DNA of 64,000 nt, from positions 7,080,001-7,144,000 of the forward strand of contig NZ_CP046401.1 of NCBI RefSeq assembly GCF_009762775.1, in the 5' to 3' direction. Of the stretch, positions 8,534-16,996 are shown one piece after another. Numbering within the stretch: position 1 is the first letter of the stretch; the number at the start of each line of letters is the position of its first letter. Under the pieces are notes generated by a model that searched no databases, was not told the DNA's origin, and saw only the letters and a list, made by a program, of their open reading frames with translations. This stretch comes from Maribellus comscasis. Its GTDB lineage: Bacteria > Bacteroidota > Bacteroidia > Bacteroidales > Prolixibacteraceae. A program made the translations under genes and the position numbers.

Positions 8534-8545
8534 GAACTATAGTTC
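8534..8545. promoter_or_regulatory. Perfect 12-bp palindrome upstream of the porin gene
   Basis: GAACTATAGTTC at 8534-8545 is a perfect palindrome, about 96 bp upstream of the porin start. It is in the right place for an operator, but no matching copy elsewhere in the window was noticed and no -7 element at a defined distance was found. Confidence 0.25.
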
Positions 8546-8656
8546 AATAACATAGTTTGCTTATTTATTTCGATTTTAAATTAAGATGTAGTTAAGCCAA
8601 ATTTTGGGGCTAACCCGCGCCAAACGTTGTTCAGAAATTATTACAAGCACAAAAAG

Positions 8657-10108
8657 TTACACTTCGACCCAAACTGAAACACTGCCACCTTTTGTTTTAA
8701 ATGGCCCCCACCCCCATTCATTGGTTTGAATTTCCTCTTTAAAATGGCTTGTAATATCACGATACCGGGTAAATGGTTTTCCTGTCTCCATCCATTTGCT
8801 TTCGTCATGAAAGTTAGTCATAATCACAGCCATACTTTTATGTTCATTATCCCCTTCAAAGGTCCAGCCGATCACATGCCGGTGATCAAAATAATCATGT
8901 CTCTTCCCAAATGTGCAGTTTTGACGTGCTTCCAAAAACAGATCAATTATCCATTTGTGCGAAGACATCCAGATTTCGTAATCGATTCCATCTTTCCGGT
9001 CACTATAATTTGCCCCAAAATAATCGGCGCAAAAAACACAGGGGTAACCTTCATTACGAAGTAAAATAATGGCATATGCCAGTGGTTTAAACCAGGCCTC
9101 CACCAACGATTCAAGACTTTGCAAGGGCTGTGTATCATGATTTTCAACCAGTGTAACTGCTAAATACGGTATTTCTTTTACAAGTGTATTATTTAAAATT
9201 GCACCCATATCATAATTCGAACCCGACTTTGAAGCGTAATGAAAATTATAGTGCAGCGGTGCATCGAAGAGATGCATCCGGCCTTCGGTTTCTGCAATAT
9301 AATTTTTTAATTGCGATATATCGGGCGACCAGTATTCTCCAACGGCAAACAAATTACGATTTGTATGGTTGCGCATATCATCGAGCCAGTATTTAAAAAA
9401 GAAAGACCGGATATGTTTAATCGCGTCGATACGAAAGCCATCTACTTTAAAAGTGTCAAGATACCATTTACCCCAGTAGTGTACTTCCCCGCGAACCTGA
9501 TCTACATCGAAATCCAAATCGCAACCCATTAAAAAATCATAATTATCATTTTCCTTATCTACATGGGTTTCAAAATGTTTATCTTTCATTTTATAAATAT
9601 TACCAAACTCTTTTGTGGCATCAAAATGCCACCACTGCCACTTCATGCTTGAATATTTATCACCCCTTCCGGGAAAACTGAACGCAGTCCACAATTCCTT
9701 TTCAAACAAGTCACTTAAATTCCTGTTCCGGTTTTGGGGGTCAACAACTGATACCAGCACATTCTGTTTATCATCTGCCCCCATTTTATGATTTAAAACT
9801 ACATCTGCATATACCTGCAAACCGTTGTCGTGTGCACTTGAAAGCGCCGCTTCATACTCTTTTTTTGTTCCGTATTTCGTCCGAACCGTGCCCTTTTGGT
9901 CGAATTCACCAATGTCAAACAAATCATAAACTCCATATCCTACATCGTTGATTCCACCCATTCCTTTGTAGGCTGGTGGTAACCAAACTGCAGTAAATCC
10001 GGCATCGCTAATTGCTTTTGCCGCTTCCTCCAAATCAACCCAAAATGTTCCTTCATTGGATGTATACCAATGAAAATACTGCATCATTGTACCTCTTAGC
10101 TGTTTCAT
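8657..10108 (-). CDS. Cytoplasmic alpha-amylase, glycoside hydrolase family 13
   Basis: A 483-residue GH13 enzyme without a signal peptide, resembling the GH13_5 (AmyS-like) intracellular amylases. The four conserved regions are present: DVVLNH (about 102-107), GFRIDAIKH with nucleophile Asp228, VGEYW with acid/base Glu258, and VENHDT with Asp325. The N-terminus (TMMQYFHWY) is typical of the subfamily. It hydrolyses alpha-1,4 bonds in maltodextrins or stored glycogen. It is monocistronic, transcribed divergently from the PepSY gene; no susCD pair is nearby, consistent with an intracellular role. Confidence 0.93.
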   Translation of the reverse strand: MKQLRGTMMQYFHWYTSNEGTFWVDLEEAAKAISDAGFTAVWLPPAYKGMGGINDVGYGVYDLFDIGEFDQKGTVRTKYGTKKEYEAALSSAHDNGLQVYADVVLNHKMGADDKQNVLVSVVDPQNRNRNLSDLFEKELWTAFSFPGRGDKYSSMKWQWWHFDATKEFGNIYKMKDKHFETHVDKENDNYDFLMGCDLDFDVDQVRGEVHYWGKWYLDTFKVDGFRIDAIKHIRSFFFKYWLDDMRNHTNRNLFAVGEYWSPDISQLKNYIAETEGRMHLFDAPLHYNFHYASKSGSNYDMGAILNNTLVKEIPYLAVTLVENHDTQPLQSLESLVEAWFKPLAYAIILLRNEGYPCVFCADYFGANYSDRKDGIDYEIWMSSHKWIIDLFLEARQNCTFGKRHDYFDHRHVIGWTFEGDNEHKSMAVIMTNFHDESKWMETGKPFTRYRDITSHFKEEIQTNEWGWGPFKTKGGSVSVWVEV

Positions 10109-10302
10109 ACCGCATTGTTTTTAATATCACAACTACAAGTTAAGGAGATGTTTGAAAAAATTTCCCTATCAGATTTTAAAATTACATTAAGAAGTGTAAA
10201 GCAAAACTAAAAACTTGAAGCAAATCCTTATTGCATTTTTGTAACAATTGATACAATTTACTTCTTATTAATAATACTATATTGTGCAGGATTTTTGCAA
10301 AT

Positions 10303-11823
10303 ATGAGTCGAAAAAGAATTATCAAAATATTCCGGAAACTGCATAAATGGCCTGCAATAACCATCAGTTTTTTTGCCATTCTATTTGCTGTATCCGGAAT
10401 TGTAATGAACCATCGCGGAACATTTTCTTCGGTTGATGTTTCAAGAAAATTACTACCGGCGAATTATACATACAAAAATTGGAATTTAGCGGCAGTAAGG
10501 GGTTCGATGCAAACCAGTGAAAATAAAATTCTTGTTTTTGGAAACATCGGGATATGGAAAACCGATGGAAATTTTGGTGAGTTCACAGATTATAACCAGG
10601 GTTTTCCCAAAGGAATTGACAACCGTAAAATTTATTCAGTTGTACAGTTCAAAAACCAGCTTTTTGCAGGTACCCACATGGGATTATTTTCGCAAAATCC
10701 GGAAAAAAACAGATGGGAAAAAGTCGATGTACCGGTTCGGGAAAACCGAATTGCTGACCTGAATTTAAAAGGAGATACTCTGCTTGTGTTAACCCGAAAT
10801 TATCTGTTAAAAAGTAGCGACGGCAAAAACTTTGAAACGATTCAACTCCCGGCCCCTCTTGGGTATGAACGAAAAACCGGGTTATTCGATACATTCTGGC
10901 AACTGCACAGTGGCGAGCTGCTTGGATTACCGGGGAAATTAATTGTAGATTTACTGGGGTTAATTACCGTTTTCCTTTCTGTTACCGGCCTTTTGCATTT
11001 CTTTTTTCCTAAAATCATTAGAAAACGAAAAAAGAAACAAAAGCAGGTTGGCTCCTTCGTTACAGTAAAAAAGAAAAACCTGCACTGGCACAATGTTGTA
11101 GGGTATATTTTTGCGCTATTCCTGATAATTAACACTTTTGCAGGAATGCATTTACGGCCTCCGCTTTTAATAGCCATCGCCAGCAAAAAGGTTGGAATTA
11201 TTCCGGGGACACATATAGATAATCCAAATCCCTGGTTTGACAAACTCCGTCGTGTTCACTGGAACATTGATTTGCACCAATACATTTTTTCTACTTCCGA
11301 AGGTTTCTATTTTGCCGGTGAATCGTTTTCAAAACCGCTGCAACCAGCCTTTTCGCAGCCACCTGTCAGTGTTATGGGTTGTAATGTATTAAAACCGTTA
11401 GAGGAAAAGATTTACCTGGTGGGGTCGTTTAACGGGATGTTTTTGTGGAATATACAAACCGGTGCTGTGGCCAACTTTTTCACACAACAGCCCTATGTTG
11501 CACCGGAAGGAATGCAAAGCCCCATTGCAGCCAACATGGTTGCCGGCCTTGTGGAAGGAAATGAATCGGCTTTTTGGTTTGATTATAACAGGGGAGCCCT
11601 TCAACTTAGTGGGAAAACGTTTCCTGAAATGCCGGAACAAATTATTACGAATTCCCCTATGTCGCTTTGGAATGCGGCACTTGAATTTCATACCGGGCGG
11701 ATTTTTGAACACCTGGTTGGAGCATTTTATATTTTGTACGTCCCACTTGCCGGAATTTGTATTTTACTTGTATTAATCAGCGGAGTTTATTTGTGGTGGA
11801 AACTGCACCGGAGAAAAAGGTGA
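10303..11823 (+). CDS. PepSY-TM family membrane protein with propeller-like extracytoplasmic inserts
   Basis: A 506-residue inner-membrane protein. TM1 (about 15-35, ITISFFAILFAVSGIVMNH) and further helices around 210-240, 262-285 and 480-502 (ILLVLISGVYLWWKL) follow the PepSY-associated TM layout, including the HKWPAI and LHWHNVVGYIFALFLIINTFAGM motifs. Unusually, the loops after TM1 and after TM3 contain strands with propeller-blade character (ILVFGNIGIWKT, LFAGTHMGLFSQ, LLVLTRNYLLKSSDG, IYLVGSFNGMFLWN). PepSY-TM proteins are often linked to siderophore or flavin-dependent ferric reduction, but no TonB receptor is adjacent. The start is set at the ATG at 10303 (MSRKRIIK) rather than an earlier in-frame codon. 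Confidence 0.8.
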   Translation: MSRKRIIKIFRKLHKWPAITISFFAILFAVSGIVMNHRGTFSSVDVSRKLLPANYTYKNWNLAAVRGSMQTSENKILVFGNIGIWKTDGNFGEFTDYNQGFPKGIDNRKIYSVVQFKNQLFAGTHMGLFSQNPEKNRWEKVDVPVRENRIADLNLKGDTLLVLTRNYLLKSSDGKNFETIQLPAPLGYERKTGLFDTFWQLHSGELLGLPGKLIVDLLGLITVFLSVTGLLHFFFPKIIRKRKKKQKQVGSFVTVKKKNLHWHNVVGYIFALFLIINTFAGMHLRPPLLIAIASKKVGIIPGTHIDNPNPWFDKLRRVHWNIDLHQYIFSTSEGFYFAGESFSKPLQPAFSQPPVSVMGCNVLKPLEEKIYLVGSFNGMFLWNIQTGAVANFFTQQPYVAPEGMQSPIAANMVAGLVEGNESAFWFDYNRGALQLSGKTFPEMPEQIITNSPMSLWNAALEFHTGRIFEHLVGAFYILYVPLAGICILLVLISGVYLWWKLHRRKR

Positions 11824-11887
11824 TTACGAATCGGGTGATGTGATTTTCATTCGCGTCTTTCTTTGGTGAATTGGAATTCGCCTATCC

Positions 11888-12631
11888 CTATTTCCGACAG
11901 CTTACTACCAAAGGCAAATGTTCTCCGCCAAACGATTCCATTTTGAAGTCGGAAAACAATTCAATGTCAGCAAAATTAGTTTGACTTAACAATTCATGCA
12001 GTTCCTCACTTTTCAAAGCCAAAAGCGGAGTTTTATTTGAAATGATTTCATTTTCTTTTTTCAGAATCAAATCGGTTTGAAAATGAACAAGTGAAGAATT
12101 CTTTTCGAAGCCATACTTACGAACAAACTTTATGTTCTTTGTTTCAATGACAGGCAGCTCCGAAATCTGTTGGTTGAGAACATAGTCGTAATTTAAAATC
12201 TGAAGCAAAAAGTGTCCGCCGGCTTTCAAAACTTGGTAAACTCCTTTTAACATCTGCTCTATTCGTTTGTTTGCATGCAGGTGGACCAGTGTATTTCCAA
12301 AACACAAAACAGCATCAAATTGCGCGGGATAAAAATCGTTTTCCAAATCGAGCATATTTCCAGACTTAAATTGAATGTTTTGATGTGAATTTTTTAACCG
12401 GGCTTGCTCCAGCAAATCCTTGTTTAAATCTATTCCCATGACTTCTACCTCACTGTTTGCCAGCTGGAAAGCCAGTTCACCGGTGGCACAACCAATATCC
12501 AACATCTTTTTCCCGTTTAAATCTCCTACCCTGTTTTTAACAAAATTCAGTTGCGATGGCTTGTATGGAAATATTTCAGCATAATATTTTGAAATTGATG
12601 TATAAAACTTATTCTGATGGTCAGTACTCAT
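11888..12631 (-). CDS. Class I SAM-dependent methyltransferase
   Basis: A 247-residue soluble protein. Motif I MLDIGCATGELAFQLA binds SAM; VMGIDLNKDLLEQAR is motif II, FDAVLCFGNTLVHLH motif IV, and LKAGGHFLLQILNYD the post-motif strand. The acceptor cannot be read from sequence. The start at 12631 (MSTDHQNKFY) is chosen because upstream in-frame residues are unlike the family N-terminus. It lies 56 bp downstream of the acyl-CoA synthetase on the same strand, so co-transcription is possible; convergent to the PepSY gene. Confidence 0.85.
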   Translation of the reverse strand: MSTDHQNKFYTSISKYYAEIFPYKPSQLNFVKNRVGDLNGKKMLDIGCATGELAFQLANSEVEVMGIDLNKDLLEQARLKNSHQNIQFKSGNMLDLENDFYPAQFDAVLCFGNTLVHLHANKRIEQMLKGVYQVLKAGGHFLLQILNYDYVLNQQISELPVIETKNIKFVRKYGFEKNSSLVHFQTDLILKKENEIISNKTPLLALKSEELHELLSQTNFADIELFSDFKMESFGGEHLPLVVSCRK

Positions 12632-12687
12632 GATGAAATGTATTACTAAATGTATCTTTTCTTTCTCCTTCACCTTTTGTGGGAAAG

Positions 12688-14754
12688 TCAGGATGGGAGC
12701 CTTTCAATCCTCAGTCTGGCATCAACCGCCAGAATTTCATTTTCATTTCCCAAAAACGGATTGATATCCAGTTCTTTTATTTCGGTGGCAAAACGTAATA
12801 ACCACGATAAACCTACAATAATGTCGGCAAACCCGGAAATATTAACCCCCGGTTGTTTCCGGTAACCTTTTAATATTTTATAAGATTTCAGGCTTTTAAT
12901 CATGGAAAGCGCTTCTTCTTTTGAAAGCGGTGCCAATCCTGAGGAAACATCCTTTAAAACCTCAACAAAAATTCCCCCCATACCGCATAAAATGATGTGC
13001 CCAAAATTCTGCTCATATTTTGCGCCTAAAAACAATTCTGTTCCACTTGCCATTTGTGCGATTAAAACTCCTTCAGAGCCTTCAATTTCATTTAAATGAT
13101 AAAACTCTTTTCGCACTTCACTGGTGTTCCGGACATTAAGGATTACGCCGCCAACATCGGTTTTATGTATTGGACCAACCACTTTCATTACCAGCGGGAA
13201 ACCAACTTCCAAAGCAGCCAGAACCGCCTCTGGTTCTGTTTTCGCTACAATCTCTTTTACCCGCGGAATTCCAACTTCATCGAATAAACGATGGATAATC
13301 TCAGGCGGCTGGTAACCATTTTCTGTCTGCCCGATAATTTCTCTGATTTTAACACTGCTGACAAATCCGGGTGTATCTTTCTTTGGCGCCGGGTTGGGTG
13401 TATTTATCACTTTTGTAAGTGCGCGGCCAAGCAAAACCTCGTCGGGGAAATTTACATTTCCGTGAGAAAGAAAGTGAGCCACATCTTCTTTTACATTTAT
13501 CAACGACGGCAAAATGGGATAAATTGGTTTCCGGCAGGTTTTCATCTTTTCCGAAAGCAAATTATAAACATCGCCTATCGGAAAAAGTCCGGGACTCCCA
13601 AAAATTACAGCCATTCCATCCACATCAAAATCATTCTCGCAGGTATCGATTATCTCACCCAACTGCGCAGCTGTTCCGGTAGCTAAAAAATCAATTGGAT
13701 TTTCAACTGAAGAACCTGAAAATAATTTTTCTTTCAAAATAGTTTTAGCGGAAGATTCCCCGATATGCGGGATTTTTAACCCACCATCTTCCAGTGCATC
13801 GGTAAGCATTACACCCGGTCCGCCGGCATGTGTTACAATCGCCAGTTTTCGTCCTTTTAATTCTTTACACATAAACACACTGGCTACCGTTGTCAACTCT
13901 TCTCGGCCGTAACAACGAACAATACCTGCTTTCCTAAAAAGCGCTTCAACTGCTGCATCGGAACTTGTCAGCGCTCCGGTATGCGACGAAGCAGCCCGGC
14001 TTCCCGCTGATGAACTTCCGGCTTTTATAGCTGCAATTTTGCAACCTTTGTTTATCAGCGACGAAGCATGAATGAGCAGTTTGTCCGGATTATCAATATT
14101 TTCGATGTATAACAATTTCACCTTCGAACTTTGCCCTTCCACATAATTTTCATCGAGATACTGGAGCACGTCTTCAACACCGGTTTGCGCACTGTTTCCA
14201 ACTGAAAAAACATGGGCAAAACGCAGTCCTTTCGGTATTCCTGATTCAATGATAAAAACCGCTGTGGCCCCTGAACCGGAAATAAAGTCACATCCATCGG
14301 GAGTTAATTTGGGAACAGGCGTAGTAAACACGCTGGTATGTTGAGGTGTCATTACTCCGACACAGTTCGGGCCGATTAAACAAGCATTATTTTGATTCAC
14401 AATATCAGCAATCTCCTGTTCCAGTTTTTTACCTGCATCGTCTGTTTCACCAAAACCTGCTGAAATAATTATAAATGCTTTTGTATCATTTTGTTCCGTT
14501 AAAATTCTTACCGTTTCCAAACAAAATTTTGCAGGAATAGCCAAAACGGCCAAATCAACCGATGGTAATTCTTCCACCGATGAAAACGAGGGGATTCCCT
14601 GCACCTGAGTTTCTTTTGGATTTACGGCGTAAATTTCTCCGTCAAAACCAAAATCTACAAGGTTTTTAATGATCTTCCCTCCTGGCTTCGAGATTGTATT
14701 CGAAGCCCCTACTATTGCAATACTCTTTGGATGAAGCAGCTGTCTGTTTATCAT
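12688..14754 (-). CDS. Acyl-CoA/acetyl-CoA synthetase (ADP-forming), fused alpha-beta
   Basis: A 688-residue fusion of the two subunits of ADP-forming acyl-CoA synthetase. Order: CoA-binding Rossmann domain (SIAIVGASN), succinyl-CoA-ligase-like domains with the phospho-histidine segment SSHTGALTSSDAAVE, then an ATP-grasp domain (LEVGFPLVMKVVGPIHKTDVGGV). It converts acyl-CoA, ADP and phosphate to the free acid, CoA and ATP, the energy-conserving last step of amino-acid and pyruvate fermentation. Together with the 2-oxoacid:ferredoxin oxidoreductase 12 kb away it could complete oxidation of amino-acid-derived 2-oxoacids. The start MINRQLLHPKSI at 14754 matches the usual family N-terminus. Confidence 0.9.
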   Translation of the reverse strand: MINRQLLHPKSIAIVGASNTISKPGGKIIKNLVDFGFDGEIYAVNPKETQVQGIPSFSSVEELPSVDLAVLAIPAKFCLETVRILTEQNDTKAFIIISAGFGETDDAGKKLEQEIADIVNQNNACLIGPNCVGVMTPQHTSVFTTPVPKLTPDGCDFISGSGATAVFIIESGIPKGLRFAHVFSVGNSAQTGVEDVLQYLDENYVEGQSSKVKLLYIENIDNPDKLLIHASSLINKGCKIAAIKAGSSSAGSRAASSHTGALTSSDAAVEALFRKAGIVRCYGREELTTVASVFMCKELKGRKLAIVTHAGGPGVMLTDALEDGGLKIPHIGESSAKTILKEKLFSGSSVENPIDFLATGTAAQLGEIIDTCENDFDVDGMAVIFGSPGLFPIGDVYNLLSEKMKTCRKPIYPILPSLINVKEDVAHFLSHGNVNFPDEVLLGRALTKVINTPNPAPKKDTPGFVSSVKIREIIGQTENGYQPPEIIHRLFDEVGIPRVKEIVAKTEPEAVLAALEVGFPLVMKVVGPIHKTDVGGVILNVRNTSEVRKEFYHLNEIEGSEGVLIAQMASGTELFLGAKYEQNFGHIILCGMGGIFVEVLKDVSSGLAPLSKEEALSMIKSLKSYKILKGYRKQPGVNISGFADIIVGLSWLLRFATEIKELDINPFLGNENEILAVDARLRIERLPS

Positions 14755-14917
14755 ACAACTTATTTTTGTCTGCATAAAATTATACAATTCTCATTCAATC
14801 TTCACTGATATATTTCACGTTGGTTCTCAAATCATCCTGTTATTTTTTACTCCTTCTCAGAAAAAAATATGTCTTTTTATATTCCTGCATATTTCGCTAG
14901 TTTTGGCAAAAAATAAA

Positions 14918-15733
14918 ATGGCTGAAAAAAAAGAACAAAAAATAGTTGTGTTTCTGTCCTTGCTTCCATCAGACAAGAATCTAATCTTAAACGGGGTTAA
15001 AATTGCAACTATTTTTAAGAAAGAGTTGTGTCTCTGTTTCAACTATTCAGGGAAACAAAAAAAAAATCACAGCCAGTTTAAAGCAAAACTTATTGAATAC
15101 TCCAACCCGATTAAAAATGAAATTCCGGGGTTAAAAGTTTCCACCCTGCTTCTTTCCGAACATTTAAAAGATATACCTGAAAAACTTTCTGACGATCTGG
15201 AAGCCATTTTTATTGTTGCGGCAAAATCTCAGTTCAAAAAATATTCTCCGGCACTAACAGAAAGCCCTGTTCCGTTTCTTTTTGTTGATGAAGAGAAAGA
15301 AACTATTCCAGATTATAAACGCGTCGTGCTTCCGATCGATCTGCGAAGCGAAAACAGCGACAGTGCATTATGGGTATCTTATTTCGGACGATTTAACAAC
15401 ACCGTAATTGTGGTTGTGGCGGCCAACGATAAAATCAGGGAAAATAAAAACAGGGTGGCTAAAAATGTAGTACTAACCAAAAAGCTATACCAAAAATTTA
15501 ACCTGCAACATAAATTTTTTAAAGGCCAAAAAGGTAGTCTGGGAGTAGCTGATGAAGCTTTGGAACTGGCACTCACGATGGAAATCGATTTTCTCACTAT
15601 CTTGGGGAGTTCAACAATTACACCTTTGGATTTGCTTGTAGGATTACCCGAAAAAAGGATTATCCGGCATTCCAAAAGTCTTCCTGTTTTGGTTATAAAT
15701 CCCCGAAAAGACAATTATATTTTATGTGACTAA
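14918..15733 (+). CDS. Universal stress protein (UspA superfamily), two-domain
   Basis: A 271-residue soluble protein with two Usp-like alpha/beta units. The second is clearer (residues about 135-265): YKRVVLPIDLRSENSDSAL at its start and LTILGSSTITPLDLLVGLPEKRIIRHSKSLPVLVINP at its end, the region equivalent to the nucleotide-binding G-x2-G-x9-G-S/T motif, here degraded. The first unit lacks the motif. Start at the ATG at 14918. A role in stress or ATP sensing is family inference. It is divergent from the acyl-CoA synthetase gene. Confidence 0.72.
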   Translation: MAEKKEQKIVVFLSLLPSDKNLILNGVKIATIFKKELCLCFNYSGKQKKNHSQFKAKLIEYSNPIKNEIPGLKVSTLLLSEHLKDIPEKLSDDLEAIFIVAAKSQFKKYSPALTESPVPFLFVDEEKETIPDYKRVVLPIDLRSENSDSALWVSYFGRFNNTVIVVVAANDKIRENKNRVAKNVVLTKKLYQKFNLQHKFFKGQKGSLGVADEALELALTMEIDFLTILGSSTITPLDLLVGLPEKRIIRHSKSLPVLVINPRKDNYILCD

Positions 15734-15804
15734 AAATCTAAATGTACTTGCGGTTAACAGTTTTCAGATGTTTTATTACTTTCGCTGCTGAAATCTAAAG
15801 TATC

Positions 15805-16785
15805 ATGAAAAAATCTCTCTTTTTCGTTTTTGTGTTATCAGCTTTGATTGGCAGAACTCAAAATTTTGAATACCAGGTTTTGTTCGAAGGAATAGGTGAT
15901 AACCGGGAATACTCCAACAGCAACAAAGCTGAATCGCAAAGTATACTGGGCAGCCGCGGAGCATTTGAAATTGGGATTGAAAAAGACGGACACCGAGTTC
16001 GTGGCGGACTAAGTCAACTCCTTGAATTTGGAAGTGATTTAGATTACCACAAACCAAAACTTACCTTGTATTACGGGTATTCCGACGAAAACAAAGATTT
16101 CCTTTTTGGTGCCTTTCCACGCCGTGGACGAATCGATTTTCCGCTGGCCATGCTCACCGACACCTTATTGTATTACCGTCCAAACATTGAAGGGATGTTT
16201 GGAGAAGTTCGCTGGGATTGGGGATACCAAAATGGGTTCGTCGACTGGGTAAGCCGTCAAACAGACACAATTCGCGAAAACTTCATGGTTGGATTTTCCG
16301 GTGAAATTGTTTATAAAAATCTCTTCCTGCAGAATTTTCTATTAATGTACCACGATGCAGGGCCGGCAATCAAACTTCAGGATGATCATGTAAAAGATTA
16401 TTTGGGATATGCATTGCAGGCAGGAATCAGAACCAATGAAAACTCACAAATCCAGAGTTATATTAAAGCCGGCATTTTAAGTTCAATGTACCGTGAAAGA
16501 AAAGTTACTGATGGCTTTCAAAATGCGGCAAGCCTTTTTGCGGAAGCCAATGCACGGTATAAGAATCTGGGAATTAAGTCGGTATTAAGTACTGGCGAAG
16601 GACACAAATTTAAAGCTGGCGACCGTTTTTACCAGGTTGACAGTTACTGGAGAACAGATGCTATTTGGTATTTTATCAATGGGGAACACGTAAAAGGAAC
16701 TTTTAACTTGTCATTTCATCTCGTCGATTGGAATTATTTGGATCAGCAACAACAGCTTTCAATTGTCTACATTTTCGGAAAATAA
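15805..16785 (+). CDS. Predicted outer-membrane beta-barrel protein of unknown function
   Basis: A 326-residue protein with a short signal peptide (MKKSLFFVFVLSALIGRTQ) and alternating amphipathic strands throughout (for example KLTLYYGYSDENKDFLFGAF, MFGEVRWDWGYQNGF, IQSYIKAGILSSM, LSFHLVDWNYL), ending in a hydrophobic strand. I do not recognise a characterised family. It lies 72 bp after the Usp gene and 211 bp before the giant adhesin, so it may belong to the surface-protein island or be a monocistronic porin. Confidence 0.65.
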   Translation: MKKSLFFVFVLSALIGRTQNFEYQVLFEGIGDNREYSNSNKAESQSILGSRGAFEIGIEKDGHRVRGGLSQLLEFGSDLDYHKPKLTLYYGYSDENKDFLFGAFPRRGRIDFPLAMLTDTLLYYRPNIEGMFGEVRWDWGYQNGFVDWVSRQTDTIRENFMVGFSGEIVYKNLFLQNFLLMYHDAGPAIKLQDDHVKDYLGYALQAGIRTNENSQIQSYIKAGILSSMYRERKVTDGFQNAASLFAEANARYKNLGIKSVLSTGEGHKFKAGDRFYQVDSYWRTDAIWYFINGEHVKGTFNLSFHLVDWNYLDQQQQLSIVYIFGK

Positions 16786-16996
16786 AAATATCATAGCCAC
16801 TCATTTTTTAAATTTGAGTAGAAAAACCAGCTAATTTCTGCAGACATTAACGGCCTTATTCTAAACAAAAAAATCATTATTGTAAAAACAAAAAAGATTT
16901 CAGATTGTCTTAAATTGGGAATAGTAGAAATTTTATTTCAGGGGAGAACTCCGTAATTTAGTATTGCCCAAACATTGTACAGAACTTATATGTACG

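Noticed and set aside
16800..16830. ACTCA...TGAGT hairpin after the 326-residue barrel gene
   Set aside because: Stem of 5 bp only, surrounded by A/T; likely chance.
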